DNA of 6,962 nt, taken from NCBI GenBank assembly GCA_035500455.1, contig DATJXG010000060.1:1-6962 (forward strand), written 5' to 3'. Below are positions 6,270 to 6,962 of the stretch, piece by piece (within the stretch, counting starts at the first letter, position 1; each line of letters begins with the position of its first letter). The stretch comes from DATJXG01 sp035500455 (GTDB lineage Bacteria; Acidobacteriota; Terriglobia; Terriglobales; Acidobacteriaceae). The translations under genes and the position numbers were made by a program. Below the pieces are notes generated by a model. It saw nothing but the letters and a program-made list of their open reading frames with translations, made no database searches and was not told the origin of the DNA.

Positions 6270-6962
6270 ATGAAGCCAGCCCGCAGCTTTGCCAGCGACA
6301 ACAACGCCGGCGTCCATCCGGAGGTGCTTGAGGCCATCGCCACCGCGAACCACGGCCACACCGTCGGCTACGGCGATGACCCGTACACGCAGGAAGTGCT
6401 GCGAAAATTCCGCCGGATATTCGGACCGGGCACACAGGCTTTTGTCGTCTTCAACGGCACCGCCGCAAATGTGCTCAGCATGGCGGCGCTCACCCGCCGT
6501 TACGAGGCCGTCATTTGCGCCGAGGCCGCCCACGCTTACGTCGACGAATGCGGCGCGCCGGAGAAATTCCTCGGAGGGAAGCTGCTGCCGGTTCCCACTC
6601 AGGAGGGCAAGCTGACGGTAGAGGCCGTGCGGCGCGCCTATCATGGCATTGGCGACCAGCACCACGTGCAGCCGCGGGTGATTTCGATCACTCAGGCTAC
6701 GGAGGTAGGCACAGTCTATAAGCCGGCGGAAGTCAAAGCCCTGGCCCGTTTCGCGCATGAGCGCGGCATGTTTCTGCACATGGATGGCGCCCGCATCGCC
6801 AATGCCGCCGCCAGCCTGGGGCTCAATCTGCGCCGGGCCACCCGTGACCTTGGCGTGGATGTGCTTTCCTTTGGCGGCACCAAGAACGGCGCCATGGGGG
6901 CGGAAGCAGTGGTGTTCTTTGATGAGAAACTCAGCCGTGATTTTCTCTACCTGCGCAAACAG
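6270..6962 (+). CDS. ltaE: Low-specificity L-threonine aldolase, PLP-dependent (3' end outside window)
   Basis: The frame from the ATG at 6270 runs without a stop to the window edge (231 residues; the family is usually about 345). The enzyme cleaves L-threonine and L-allo-threonine to glycine and acetaldehyde in the cytoplasm, with pyridoxal phosphate as cofactor. The start MKPARSFASDNNAGVHPEVL is the typical N-terminus. FNGTAANVLS (61-70) is the phosphate-binding loop. His88 in EAAHAYVDECGAPE is the expected ring-stacking histidine. HMDGARIANA (170-179) carries the cofactor-contacting Asp172 and Arg175. SFGGTKNGAMGAEA holds Lys205, the Schiff-base lysine. The TKNG version resembles the Pseudomonas-type enzyme rather than the E. 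coli SKGLG type. There is no Shine-Dalgarno before the ATG. It is transcribed divergently from the small membrane-protein gene. Confidence 0.93.
   Translation, partial: MKPARSFASDNNAGVHPEVLEAIATANHGHTVGYGDDPYTQEVLRKFRRIFGPGTQAFVVFNGTAANVLSMAALTRRYEAVICAEAAHAYVDECGAPEKFLGGKLLPVPTQEGKLTVEAVRRAYHGIGDQHHVQPRVISITQATEVGTVYKPAEVKALARFAHERGMFLHMDGARIANAAASLGLNLRRATRDLGVDVLSFGGTKNGAMGAEAVVFFDEKLSRDFLYLRKQ

Noticed and set aside
6305..6315. CGCCGGCGTCC resembling the family A repeat
   Set aside because: It is coding sequence for the conserved N-terminus of the aldolase, and the match stops after 11 bases.
5787..6779. Long open frame on the minus strand (330 codons) ending in the small membrane protein
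   Set aside because: Most of it is antisense to the well-supported threonine aldolase and to the repeats; its composition is Arg/Gly/Ala-rich with no recognisable domain. Only the last 35 codons, with their own ribosome site, look real.
1..6962. CRISPR array, tRNA, rRNA, insertion sequence or toxin-antitoxin pair
   Set aside because: I saw no regularly spaced direct repeats, no cloverleaf-like segment, no transposase motif and no pair of small overlapping genes on either strand.

Overview
The window reads as ordinary chromosomal DNA from a GC-rich, Gram-negative-type soil bacterium. The gene content (a lipoprotein adaptor with an RND efflux pump, a COG4947-type esterase, a Pseudomonas-type threonine aldolase) and the short GC-rich dispersed repeats between genes would fit an Acidobacteriota genome. 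That assignment is inference from style; there is no rRNA or other marker gene here.

Layout, left to right: (1) the 3' end of a plus-strand gene of unknown function (1-279). (2) A convergent gap with two dispersed repeats. (3) A minus-strand alpha/beta-hydrolase of the putative esterase type (418-1128). (4) A 180-bp gap with an inverted pair of perfect 22-nt hairpin repeats. (5) A minus-strand two-gene efflux operon: the adaptor lipoprotein (4488-5615) is transcribed first, followed after 65 bp by the HAE1-type RND pump (1309-4422). (6) A minus-strand gene for a 35-residue single-span membrane protein (5787-5894), with a strong Shine-Dalgarno sequence, a promoter-like palindrome upstream and a hairpin terminator downstream. 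(7) A 375-bp divergent intergenic region carrying an inverted pair of a second repeat family. (8) The 5' two-thirds of a plus-strand PLP-dependent threonine aldolase (6270 to the window edge).

The adaptor and pump would form the periplasmic and inner-membrane parts of a tripartite drug or metabolite exporter. No outer-membrane channel gene and no regulator gene lies in the window, so the complex must recruit a channel encoded elsewhere or outside this view. The esterase and the aldolase show no functional tie to the pump.

I found no sign of a new defence system, CRISPR array, insertion sequence or RNA gene. The items most worth a second look are the small membrane-protein gene and its palindromic promoter region, and the two families of intergenic repeats, one of which has copies sitting directly behind two stop codons.
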